DNA from: an uncultured Pirellulaceae bacterium
GTDB taxonomy: Bacteria; Planctomycetota; Planctomycetia; Pirellulales; Pirellulaceae
DNA: 64,000 bases
Assembly: GCA_905480545.1 (NCBI GenBank)
Contig: CAJQQR010000026.1
Location: 39,093-103,092 of the forward strand
Reading direction: 5' to 3'
The translations under genes and the position numbers were made by a program. Shown here in pieces: positions 55,737-64,000 of the stretch (its first letter is position 1; each line of letters begins with the position of its first letter). The notes beneath the pieces were generated by a model. That model saw only the letters and a list, made by a program, of their open reading frames with translations. It ran no database searches and was not told the DNA's origin.

Positions 55737-56798
55737 TTATTTGGCCCCAGTTTTCTGGAAGCTCTTGTAGTACTTTTCAACCAACTCTTTGTAGCGAGCC
55801 GGAAATTTTTCCTTGATTGCGTTGAAAGCAGGATCTCGCTCACGGTCACGGAGTTTACTCCAATCACTTGCGTCACCTGAGCCAAACGTTCGTTTAGCAA
55901 AACCGTCTGGATTCTTACTTCCCTTGCCGTTATTGCTTTTACCCTTGCCTTCTTTTTTGCCATCACCTTCACTCGGCTTTTGCTCTTCGCCCGGCTTTTC
56001 ACCTTTGCTTTTGCTCTTCTTCTCTTGATCTTCTGCCTTTTTGATCATTGTATTTAACATCTTGACGATATTGTCCTGCTCGATCTTGGTGTTTTGATCG
56101 GTTCTTTCAAGACTCAGTCGTCGACGAGAAAACTCCATCCGCTGAAAGATATCTCCAAGCGTGTCCTTTTTGATCGATGACACAATTTGCAGCTGACGGA
56201 ACGCACCAACTCGCATCCGCTCTGAAGCATTTGGGTAATCATTCATGAATTGCGTCAACGCTTGCACAGCTTCTTTGTTTCTCAAAGTGTTCGCCAAAGC
56301 GATACCCTTTAAGTAAAGCGCGTTGCCGGTTTGAACGGAATCAACAGCAAATTCCTTTTCGAATTCCGTAAGGACAGGCAGCGCATCTTCATAATTTTCG
56401 TCATACACGTAGGCTCGAGCGATAAAATACTTCGCTTCGGCAGCGAGGAACTTGTCTTCGCTCTTCACGAGATCTTGGAACACGGCGATTGCTTTGCTCG
56501 ATTCGTCATTGCCAACCAATTCCAATGCTTCAGTGAACTTTGGATAAATGAGGGCCAAGCCTTCTGTGATGGCAGCATCAACGGAGAATTCATCGTCACG
56601 AAGTTCAGTAACAACCGATGCCACTTCCTTTTTGACATCAGCACTTACCGAATCACTCTTTGCGACAGCCTCCAGGAATCGATTGATCGTTTCCGAAGGT
56701 TTATTGGGTTGCTCGGCGCCAATGGTGCCAAACGACGTTGTAGCCCAAAGCCCCAACGCCAATGTTGCGATCAGATTATTCTGGATCATTAGGTTCAC
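55737..56798 (-). CDS. Exported tetratricopeptide-like protein
   Basis: The 353-residue product has a signal peptide (LIATLALGLWATTSFG) and TPR-like helical pairs at about 85-215 (DESSKAIAVFQDLVK, AEAKYFIARAYVYDENYEDAL, ALYLKGIALANTLRNKEAVQ). The C-terminal part is a charged, Lys/Glu/Gly/Ser-rich region (KAEDQEKKSKSKGEKPGEEQ), followed by a helical end. It lies nine bases after the coiled-coil gene, so they are surely co-transcribed. TPR proteins in Bat-type operons scaffold envelope complexes. Confidence 0.85.
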   Translation of the reverse strand: MNLMIQNNLIATLALGLWATTSFGTIGAEQPNKPSETINRFLEAVAKSDSVSADVKKEVASVVTELRDDEFSVDAAITEGLALIYPKFTEALELVGNDESSKAIAVFQDLVKSEDKFLAAEAKYFIARAYVYDENYEDALPVLTEFEKEFAVDSVQTGNALYLKGIALANTLRNKEAVQALTQFMNDYPNASERMRVGAFRQLQIVSSIKKDTLGDIFQRMEFSRRRLSLERTDQNTKIEQDNIVKMLNTMIKKAEDQEKKSKSKGEKPGEEQKPSEGDGKKEGKGKSNNGKGSKNPDGFAKRTFGSGDASDWSKLRDRERDPAFNAIKEKFPARYKELVEKYYKSFQKTGAK

Positions 56799-56806
56799 TT
56801 TTTGGG

Positions 56807-58951
56807 TTATTGACCAACTTTTTCCATAAGACGAATTGTCATTTCGGAAATTTCAGATTGACGCTTTGCCAAACCGTTTATCTCATCCTTCATCGAGTCA
56901 CCCAACGGCTTACTAGTCTTTGGACGAATCTCATCGATACTCTTGGTTCGCCGGTTGATCCTCAATTGAGCAGATCTCAGCATCTTAAGTTCCGCAGAAG
57001 GTGGGAGCAATGGCTGATTTCCACCACCACCTCCACCGCCGCCGCCTCCGCCGCCGCCGCCCTTTTTCTCACGGCGCTGTTTTTTCAGAGCATCGAGGAA
57101 TTCCTCTAGGGTGGTTTCAATGTCTTTTTGAATGATCTGCGTCAAACGTCCGACCTCTTGCTTCCCAATCATGCCGGAGACCCTAAGCAAATCCTCCTTA
57201 ATTTCAATCACAATATCCGGGAAAATCGCACTCGTTCCATCTTCCATTAGAATTTCGTAAGCCATTTGGGCAGAGCTTGCGATGTCCTTTTCCATCCCTT
57301 TGACCTTCGCTAAGGCCAACCGATCACCACGGCTAAAGCGGTTTAAACTGCGCTTTTTGCGGTCAAGTTCAGTCGTTTTAAGCGACGCTATCTGCTGTTT
57401 TGCGAGCATCTCTGCGAATCGAGCCTCAAGCCTCGCCAGCTTTTCCTCCTGCGTTTCTTCACGCAATTGATTCAATCGCTCCTCAATATCTTCCAGAGCC
57501 TTGGTCAGCTTATCAATGGCGTCTTTCTGCTGCCGATTCGCTGAATCAGCATCCTGTTCTTCAAGCGATTTCTGTGCATTCTGCATCGACTGCTTCGCTT
57601 TTTGAACATTTTCCTGACCAGGTGCTGAGGGCTTTTGCTCTCCCGCGCTACCGTCTTTCGGTTCACCCGGCTTTCCTTCGCCACCCTTTTTCGCATCACC
57701 TGATTTCATTTCTTTCGCAAGCTGGTCCGTTTTCTTCTTGGTGGACTCTTGCTTCTTCGCCATCTTGTCAAAGGCTTCTTTCGGAAGCTGAGCAAGACGT
57801 TTTTTCTCGCCTTCAAGCTCGGCCAGTGCCTTCTTCAAATTATCGAGAGCCTTTTTCTCCTCACGCTGTGCTTCGGTAGACTTTCCTTTCGCAAGGTTGT
57901 CTTCCGCCTGCTTTTGATTCTTTGCAGCTTCCTTGAGATTCTTCTCACCCGCTTCCGGGGGCCGGGTTTGATCGGATTTCTTCTGATCACCAGACTTGGG
58001 CTGGCCACCTTTGGGTTCACCACCTTTGGGTTCTCCGCCTTTGGGTTCACCACCTTTGGGTTCTCCGCCTTTGGGTTCTCCGCCTTTGGGTTCTCCGCCT
58101 TTGGGTTCTCCGCCTTTGGGTTCTCCGCCTTTAGGTTCTCCGCCTTTAGGTTCTCCGCCTTTAGGTTCTCCGCCTTTAGGTTCTCCGCCTTTAGGTTCTT
58201 TGTCTTTAGGTTCTCCGCCTTTAGGTTCTTTGTCATCAATCTTGCCAACCTTTGCGTTACCCGTTTTGCTAACGGCCTCGGCAACTTTTTCGGTTTCTTT
58301 CCGAACATCATGTTGACGATTGGCAACACGATCCAACGCGCTGCTGCCTTTATTCGCAGAGGAATCGGTTTCCGTGTTTACCTTTTTCTGTTTCTCGATC
58401 AGATCCTTCACCTTGGCAATCTGCTTATCCAAACCATCAAGCGTTTGATCTTTATTGGCAATTTTGTTCGACTCTTGCTCGCTCTCTTTCTGTTCCTTAA
58501 GAATGTTCTCCAATTCCTTCTTGAACTTCTTAAGGTTGTCAATTTCCTCTTGCTTTTTCTTTGCGTCGTCTTCGCCACCGGACCGCAAGACTTTGATTAA
58601 ATCGTCCAGTTTGCCAATGACCTGATCCTGCGCCGAACTTGCCTCATCCAAACGGGACGAATTCAGCAATTCCGTCACCTTATCCATCAAAGGGCGAATT
58701 TGAAATTCCGCAGATTTCTGCAAAGCCATGCGAAGTTTTTTGGCTTGTTGCACGTCCGCTTCGACGCCTGTCGCCTCTAGTTTATCGGCAAGTGTCGCAA
58801 ACTTCAGCTCGATATCCGCCATCGTCCGCTCAATTTGAGCCTGACGAACACCTAACGCACTTTTTTTTTCAGATTTGTCTTGAGCCGAATTGGTAGACGC
58901 AAAAAAGGCAGACAGAGCAATTACAGCGAAAATGGTACTGTTTCGAATCAT
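56807..58951 (-). CDS. Exported coiled-coil protein with GEPKG tandem repeats and poly-Gly
   Basis: The 714-residue product has a signal peptide (IFAVIALSAFFASTNSA), helical coiled-coil segments throughout (FKKELENILKEQKESEQESNK, EDNLAKGKSTEAQREEKKALD), a low-complexity block of GEPKG repeats at about residues 240-315 and a poly-Gly run near residue 635. The remaining parts are Lys/Glu/Gln-rich. It appears in planctomycete Bat/DUF4175-type operons as a long periplasmic coiled-coil protein. A structural or spacer role is inferred. Confidence 0.85.
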   Translation of the reverse strand: MIRNSTIFAVIALSAFFASTNSAQDKSEKKSALGVRQAQIERTMADIELKFATLADKLEATGVEADVQQAKKLRMALQKSAEFQIRPLMDKVTELLNSSRLDEASSAQDQVIGKLDDLIKVLRSGGEDDAKKKQEEIDNLKKFKKELENILKEQKESEQESNKIANKDQTLDGLDKQIAKVKDLIEKQKKVNTETDSSANKGSSALDRVANRQHDVRKETEKVAEAVSKTGNAKVGKIDDKEPKGGEPKDKEPKGGEPKGGEPKGGEPKGGEPKGGEPKGGEPKGGEPKGGEPKGGEPKGGEPKGGEPKGGEPKGGQPKSGDQKKSDQTRPPEAGEKNLKEAAKNQKQAEDNLAKGKSTEAQREEKKALDNLKKALAELEGEKKRLAQLPKEAFDKMAKKQESTKKKTDQLAKEMKSGDAKKGGEGKPGEPKDGSAGEQKPSAPGQENVQKAKQSMQNAQKSLEEQDADSANRQQKDAIDKLTKALEDIEERLNQLREETQEEKLARLEARFAEMLAKQQIASLKTTELDRKKRSLNRFSRGDRLALAKVKGMEKDIASSAQMAYEILMEDGTSAIFPDIVIEIKEDLLRVSGMIGKQEVGRLTQIIQKDIETTLEEFLDALKKQRREKKGGGGGGGGGGGGGGNQPLLPPSAELKMLRSAQLRINRRTKSIDEIRPKTSKPLGDSMKDEINGLAKRQSEISEMTIRLMEKVGQ
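58008..58232 (-). repeat. 15-base tandem repeat coding GEPKG
   Basis: Fifteen 15-base units fill 225 bases. The eight units at 58008-58127 carry CCC for Pro (TTTGGG on the + strand), while the seven at 58128-58232 carry CCT (TTTAGG). The block structure shows two separate expansions rather than one. Two KDKEP units interrupt the 5' block. Confidence 0.9.
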
Positions 58952-59134
58952 ATTGAATCTCGAATTATTGGCTGAACCGGGTCACAGCCTAACTTAGGTG
59001 GTTCACTGAAACATTAACTTTTTGGCGACCTTAATGTTTCGCCATTAATCAAGTAGACCAAATAATTGACGACAATTCCAAGCATAATATCACTTGGATG
59101 ACATTTTCCTGACAAAATGGCGGCAATTGGTCAA

Positions 59135-61759
59135 CTACTTATCATTCTTAGGTTTGTCCGAACCATCCGGATTGCCCGAAATAGCGCCCTTAATCAGCTT
59201 CTTGCTTTCATCTTCCGTCTTCTTGCGAAGCTTTTCTTCTTCTTTTTTGGCTTCAAACAAGCTGTTGATCGCGTCTTGAAAACTCTGATTGATAGACAGT
59301 TCTTTCAAAACGGAGTCTAAAGTTTCAAGAATCTTCGTTTGAATTCCAGAAGCCTCCGTCAAATGCAAGTTACGTTTTTCGTTGTCATTGGCATCCCTAC
59401 GAGCAGAATCCAATGCCGCCTTTAAATCAAAGATCATGACGTCGGTAATAGACTGCAGCGGACCAATAATTCTGTCACTATATCGATCTTCAAATTCGCC
59501 AGTCGATTCATCAATTCTGTTATTCATGCCTTCGACGAGAAGGTCTTCAATACGGCTAATCACGCCTTCAATGTTTTCACCGAGCAGACGCTGATTTCGC
59601 GAATACTCTGATAGTTTCGTTTTGACTTCGGAAAGAAATTGCTCATCTGTTTCATCGACCGTCTTCTCGTCAACCGAAAGCGCTTCGGTATCGGTTTGTG
59701 TTGTCTGTTGCCGCTTGTAAACCAACTCCAACTCCTGCCTCGCTTCTTTTTCCCGACGCAACAAATCCGCCAGGAATTCTTCCTCGGATACCACACGAAT
59801 CAAGAACTCTTTTGAGACACCAATATTTGCTTCGGGCACATTGTCATTATCAACCGCAACGATTGCTATGTTTAACCCAGCCCCCGGTGGTATGCGTTGA
59901 TCTTTTGGCAAAGTGTCCAGATCAAAAAACTGCTCTGTAAATACACCGCTTTGAATCGGCAATATCTCCGAAACCTTCAAGGTGTTATCCGCCTTGTCGT
60001 TATCCCAACTTGGTACCGGTTCGTACTCGTCAAAGTGGATCTCACCCGAATTCTTTTGCTCCCCTGTATCGTCTTGCCAGGAATAACGCAGAAACAAATC
60101 AACGGTTTGAAAATCATCGCTTACGGTCACCGTAAACGGAAGCTTCGCCCGATTAAGCACCAAGCCGGATATACCCTTTAATGTCGCACGGACTTCAGGC
60201 GTTTGATCTGCTGCGATATCAATTTCGAACGATGCCGATCGGGGCGGTTCTCTCATCGTTTCATCACGGAGCTTTATTTGGTAAATCCCATTGCGGACTT
60301 CGTTGGCCGGAATCAGCAATGAGTACTCCATTTCACCGGACCGTTCAAATGGTTTTTCGATTTGACTATGAATCAATTCTGCAACAGCCAACTCGCAATT
60401 GGACTCCGCCGTCAAACGAATCGAGCATCCATCAAGCACGGTTAGCTTGCCACCAAAACTGCTGATCAAATCGCTTTCATCCCGCAACATATTCCTGTCC
60501 AATTCGCTCCGAACCGTTTTAATCTTCAGTTCGGACAACAGTTTTTCTGCAAACTCCAATTCGGTAAACATGTCCAATTGCCGAGCGATCTGAACATAGT
60601 TTTTTTCCGGGGTCCCTTCATGCGTGGACTTCACCGTTGCCAGCTGCTCTGCATCGATTAACCCCCACGAGACGAGTTTTTCACCGTTGTCCGTTACATC
60701 AGCTACCTCACTCCAGCATTCATCAGCTGCTGGATCGGGACCCAAGAACTTGAATACTTGCTCGCGGTCAAAAACGCGAACGCTATCGCCTGCCCGAAGT
60801 TCAACCGTGTAGGCAGGATATACGACCTCGGCTGCCAGGTTACTAAATTGTGGAGGCTCTTCTAATTGAACCTTAAGAGTTTTGGTCCGCCCGTCTCCCC
60901 CTCGAGCACGAACTTCAAAATCCACTGCGACAGATTTGTAAACGATTTCGAATTCTCGACCACCGAACCTATTGGTCCGGCGCATCTCCTCTTGCACCCA
61001 ATAGTTGGATGAATCGTCGCGATAAAACATTCGAACCTTGTCGACCATGACCAAGCTATCCTCTTGGACATGCACTATTAGCTTACAATCTTGACCGCGA
61101 TATATCTTTAAAACGTCTTCCTGAATCTGTGACTCCGGGTCATAAAATTCAAGATATGTGCTCCGGGCATACTCCGATTTTCCATAGAAGAAAAATCGAT
61201 CCGCAAAGACTTTCATGGTGTCATTGTTCAGCATCCCAAACACAAACGCGCCCAGCAGAACAACTGACACTCCGCATATCGACATGTTGACCATATGCTG
61301 CCGCTCATTCAACGCGCTCCCGAAGTTGACATTCGACGCAGACTCGATTCCATGTTCGATCGTCGCCTCCACCATGGCGGGCGAAATTCCCTGCCGTTTG
61401 ATATCGACGTCACGTGCAAATTGCACAGCACTGATCAAGCCATCTCGCAGCTCAACATTTTGTTTTTCCACGGCAAGAATCAGCGCATCATCCGACAAAC
61501 GCTGGCTAAAAGGCCTGAACATCTTAAAGTAAACAACGACCAGGATCGCAGCCACCGCGAGCACCGCCATGATGATGCGCTGCGGAACGTCCATTTCCAA
61601 AAACCAATCGACGACAAAAATAAAAGCCAGCAATCCAAGAATTGTCGGAATGATTCTTGCCATCGCGTTTGCAATAAGCCAAGCACCGACCTTGAGACGT
61701 AATCCCGTCAACTTTGATTTGACAATGTCCGGAATTTTTCGATCTGCTGCGTGTGACAT
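59135..61759 (-). CDS. DUF4175-like membrane protein with large periplasmic part
   Basis: The 874-residue product has membrane helices at about residues 28-70 (IIPTILGLLAFIFVVDWFLE, IIMAVLAVAAILVVVYFKMF) and 148-170, a large beta-rich exported part with Ig-like strands (EFYDPESQIQEDVLKIYRGQ, FTVTVSDDFQTVDLFLRYS) and a helical C-terminal third (RIEDLLVEGMNNRIDESTGE). This fits DUF4175-type proteins of the planctomycete/bacteroidetes VWA operons. It is co-transcribed with the VWA gene upstream (92 bases) and coiled-coil gene downstream. The role is unknown, possibly structural or signalling in the envelope. Confidence 0.82.
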   Translation of the reverse strand: MSHAADRKIPDIVKSKLTGLRLKVGAWLIANAMARIIPTILGLLAFIFVVDWFLEMDVPQRIIMAVLAVAAILVVVYFKMFRPFSQRLSDDALILAVEKQNVELRDGLISAVQFARDVDIKRQGISPAMVEATIEHGIESASNVNFGSALNERQHMVNMSICGVSVVLLGAFVFGMLNNDTMKVFADRFFFYGKSEYARSTYLEFYDPESQIQEDVLKIYRGQDCKLIVHVQEDSLVMVDKVRMFYRDDSSNYWVQEEMRRTNRFGGREFEIVYKSVAVDFEVRARGGDGRTKTLKVQLEEPPQFSNLAAEVVYPAYTVELRAGDSVRVFDREQVFKFLGPDPAADECWSEVADVTDNGEKLVSWGLIDAEQLATVKSTHEGTPEKNYVQIARQLDMFTELEFAEKLLSELKIKTVRSELDRNMLRDESDLISSFGGKLTVLDGCSIRLTAESNCELAVAELIHSQIEKPFERSGEMEYSLLIPANEVRNGIYQIKLRDETMREPPRSASFEIDIAADQTPEVRATLKGISGLVLNRAKLPFTVTVSDDFQTVDLFLRYSWQDDTGEQKNSGEIHFDEYEPVPSWDNDKADNTLKVSEILPIQSGVFTEQFFDLDTLPKDQRIPPGAGLNIAIVAVDNDNVPEANIGVSKEFLIRVVSEEEFLADLLRREKEARQELELVYKRQQTTQTDTEALSVDEKTVDETDEQFLSEVKTKLSEYSRNQRLLGENIEGVISRIEDLLVEGMNNRIDESTGEFEDRYSDRIIGPLQSITDVMIFDLKAALDSARRDANDNEKRNLHLTEASGIQTKILETLDSVLKELSINQSFQDAINSLFEAKKEEEKLRKKTEDESKKLIKGAISGNPDGSDKPKNDK

Positions 61760-61851
61760 GTGGTTCGATTTCAGTTTTTAGTAAATTTGCTCAAGTTCTC
61801 AAATGCCTGAACCGAATTGCAACCGGCAATTCGCTCCGCGTTCATTCCCGT

Positions 61852-64000
61852 TTACAAAAGCTTAAAGGCTTTTCGTAAAGCCCATTCTGTGGTGAGCAAA
61901 ACAAACGGCAGCAAAAAACACATTAACAAAAAGCTGCGTCTGACCTCAGGCATACCCCAAATCGGCTCCGGCGAAGTCGATTGCTCGATTCGTTGCGGGG
62001 ACGCATAAACCAAGCCGGCCAACTGCTCAAGATTATCAATCGAAAAGTATTCACCGCCTGACTCTTTTGCAATCTCTTTCAAGACCGAGGCATTAAGAGC
62101 TGTTGACTTCATTTCAGCGCGAGGCTGTTCAATCTTGACGGTCGTCGACACCACCGCGCCGCCAATATCAGCACGAACATCAACCGAACCGACTCGACTG
62201 GCCAACCAATCAGCCACATAGTCCCCCGGACTACCTTGGTATTTGAACTGTATGGTGTCAATCTTTTCATCGCCGACGTAGACACCGGCCGAAATTGCCG
62301 GCAAAGTGGATTTTTTCATCTGCGGATCAAGGAACGTTCCATGAAAAAACACTCGCGTTCCAATTTCGTAATTCGGCAGATCGGTGTCGACGGTTCCCCG
62401 ACTGGAGCCCTGCAAAGAACGATTTGCAACCAGGAACTTGGCCACATTGATCCAGAACGCATCGAAGAAATGAGCTTGTCTACCAACGCGACGCCATCGC
62501 CACGTTCCATTGAAACCCATGTAAAGCGTGTTGCCCAAACCATAGCGTCCGGCAACCAACAAAGGTCGCGGACTTTCGGAATCAACCGCTAACGTGATGT
62601 CACCGTGCTCGATAAGAATCTTGGCGATCGGGGTTGCCTTTGCCGCTGGATAACTCCAATAAACTCCCGGCATCGCTTGCCATTGATTCAGGTTTTCGTT
62701 GGGATCCTGAAAGAACCGCATGACCTGATTGTTGATATTCGGAATATTGATTTCCATTTTGGTTGAGGTCGAAGCCGCGCCATCAAACCCCATCAATGAA
62801 GCCGACGCGTCAGGGAATTCAACAGGCAGAATCTTTCGTAGGTTCTCAGATTTACTCAACGAAAGCGCCATCGAGGTATACTTCGGTCCGGCCATAAACA
62901 TGACGCCGCCGGCCTTTTCCTCCACGAATTTTTCGAGCAAATCAAAGAAGTTCTTATCGAGGTCTCGTTGCGGATCAGGGTCAATCATAATCACCGCGTT
63001 GTACTCACTGATTTCCAGAAGCGTTTCCGGCAAGCGATCGATCGATATGTTACCTTCCTGCTGCCGCTGCGTGTCCATCGATTGCAACCAACAACTCAAT
63101 TCATATGTCGGGTCACGCTGAAGCAGTCGTTGAACCAACTGGTACTCCCATGTCGGTGCCCCTGAAATCAACAGCACACGTGTTTTTTCGTCCGTCACCT
63201 CAACGTCCGAAGAAAACCGCATGTTATCGTCCGTTTTTTCTTCGTCCGGGATCTCGGTCATGATACGAAGTTGGTAGCGATATTTACCAGGATTGGTTAA
63301 TGCAGGTCGAAATTTAACCTCGACGATTCCTTGCTCATCCTCTTCCCCCGTTTTGTCGGGAAGAGTGACGACCTTGGTCATCGGCTCTTCTTCGGGACCG
63401 AAGTTGTTGCCGATGATTTCCTGGCGAACCAGTTGGACGTTGATATTTTTGATATCAATCCTTTGAAATCCAATAATTCCCAACACATCAAACGGATCGC
63501 CTGGGTTTACTGCCTGAGGCGGAACCACAATGTCTTTTATCCAAACGTTTTTTGTTTTATAGGGGTCCCCAACACCAACTGTGTAAATCGGAATTCCCTT
63601 TTTCTTCGCGTCACGCGCAATGTTGTAAGGATCGTTTCCACCGGTCGCCTGACCATCGGAAATCAGAACAATCGACGCAACCTGGGTTGTTTCGACCGCC
63701 TCTTGAAGCGCCAGCCAAATGTCGGTGCCATTTCCTGTCGGTGATGAGAGCTTAAAACTCTTGGGAGCGGTCGGACCTGCCTCCGGATCTCCGTCCGCAG
63801 CAATCGCAGACCCTTTCGAATCGACAGCGGACTGCTTGCCGGAAGCGTTGGTTGCTAAATCTGATTCCTCGGACGACTGAGGCTTGGCCGGGTCCGACTT
63901 TTCATCAACAGCATTCAGTGTTGCTGCAATCTTATTTGTCGATTCGAATTCGTTGACTCTGACCGATGCTTTTTTCTGAAGCGAATTCAAAAATTCCTGT
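61852..64000 (-). CDS. VWA/glutamine-amidotransferase-like membrane protein, 5' end outside window
   Basis: The frame is open to base 64000, so the start lies beyond the window. The visible 715 residues begin in or before a von Willebrand factor A domain (IVLISDGQATGGNDPYNI, GIPIYTVGVGDP), then Ig-like segments (IKDIVVPPQAVNPGDPFDV) and a class I glutamine amidotransferase-like domain (TRVLLISGAPTWEYQLVQR, IMIDPDPQRDLD). The end has a hydrophobic helix (FLLMCFLLPFVLLTTEWAL). This matches planctomycete BatA-like proteins, which work with a MoxR ATPase and DUF58 protein encoded upstream. Those genes would lie outside the window. Confidence 0.88.
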   Translation of the reverse strand, partial: QEFLNSLQKKASVRVNEFESTNKIAATLNAVDEKSDPAKPQSSEESDLATNASGKQSAVDSKGSAIAADGDPEAGPTAPKSFKLSSPTGNGTDIWLALQEAVETTQVASIVLISDGQATGGNDPYNIARDAKKKGIPIYTVGVGDPYKTKNVWIKDIVVPPQAVNPGDPFDVLGIIGFQRIDIKNINVQLVRQEIIGNNFGPEEEPMTKVVTLPDKTGEEDEQGIVEVKFRPALTNPGKYRYQLRIMTEIPDEEKTDDNMRFSSDVEVTDEKTRVLLISGAPTWEYQLVQRLLQRDPTYELSCWLQSMDTQRQQEGNISIDRLPETLLEISEYNAVIMIDPDPQRDLDKNFFDLLEKFVEEKAGGVMFMAGPKYTSMALSLSKSENLRKILPVEFPDASASLMGFDGAASTSTKMEINIPNINNQVMRFFQDPNENLNQWQAMPGVYWSYPAAKATPIAKILIEHGDITLAVDSESPRPLLVAGRYGLGNTLYMGFNGTWRWRRVGRQAHFFDAFWINVAKFLVANRSLQGSSRGTVDTDLPNYEIGTRVFFHGTFLDPQMKKSTLPAISAGVYVGDEKIDTIQFKYQGSPGDYVADWLASRVGSVDVRADIGGAVVSTTVKIEQPRAEMKSTALNASVLKEIAKESGGEYFSIDNLEQLAGLVYASPQRIEQSTSPEPIWGMPEVRRSFLLMCFLLPFVLLTTEWALRKAFKLL

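Noticed and set aside
57996..58316. Other-strand open frames of PLGSP-type repeats
   Set aside because: They mirror the 15-base repeat of the coiled-coil gene and have no own start signals.

Overview
The window reads as a chromosomal segment of a Planctomycetota bacterium, most likely a Pirellula/Rhodopirellula-type lineage. The case rests on families that are almost confined to or greatly expanded in that phylum: a DUF1592/DUF1588/DUF1585-type cytochrome c protein paired with a Tat-exported DUF1552 protein, a PVC-type dehydrogenase with a C-terminal haem domain, a DUF1570 peptidase, a Cys-type sulfatase, several secreted HtrA-like proteins, and a VWA/DUF4175-like operon. Genes are dense, on both strands, with weak or absent Shine-Dalgarno sites. 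No rRNA, complete tRNA, phage, transposon or CRISPR array was seen.

Layout. 0-5.5 kb: LarA-like protein, family 2 glycosyltransferase-like protein, RlmKL rRNA methyltransferase. 5.5-10.2 kb: a repeat-rich intergenic stretch, then the PVC dehydrogenase/cytochrome and a sulfatase. 10.2-19.6 kb: small secreted protein, HtrA protease, GlgC, DUF1570 peptidase, DUF1552/DUF1592 pair. 19.9-24.5 kb: secreted unknown plus parvulin isomerase, then a secreted rhodanese followed by a thioredoxin-fold gene interrupted by one in-frame TGA with a SECIS-like hairpin (candidate selenoprotein), and a GlsB/YeaQ membrane protein. 24.6-31.3 kb: an EEP-fold protein with altered active-site residues, YchF, a small helical protein and a 1314-aa unknown. 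31.8-37.3 kb: propeller protein, transglutaminase, two SPFH paralogues. 37.9-45 kb: sdhCAB and a membrane pyrophosphatase. 45.3-47.5 kb: Gly-rich secreted protein and a small, possibly decaying membrane-protein cluster. 47.6-64 kb: a long minus-strand block: VWA protein (cut by the window edge), DUF4175-like protein, coiled-coil repeat protein, TPR-like protein, terminator, NPCBM protein, an HtrA protease with intact triad, two HtrA-like proteins with no triad, and a LolD/MacB-type ABC transporter.

How the genes work together. sdhCAB forms complex II, and the pyrophosphatase next to it adds an ion-pumping membrane enzyme. The VWA/DUF4175/coiled-coil/TPR genes look like the Bat/MoxR-type envelope operon of planctomycetes. 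The NPCBM-HtrA-pseudoprotease-pseudoprotease-ABC block looks like an envelope quality-control or sugar-surface module in which two dead protease paralogues accompany one live protease. This block and the candidate selenoprotein with its rhodanese partner are the two most interesting parts of the window.
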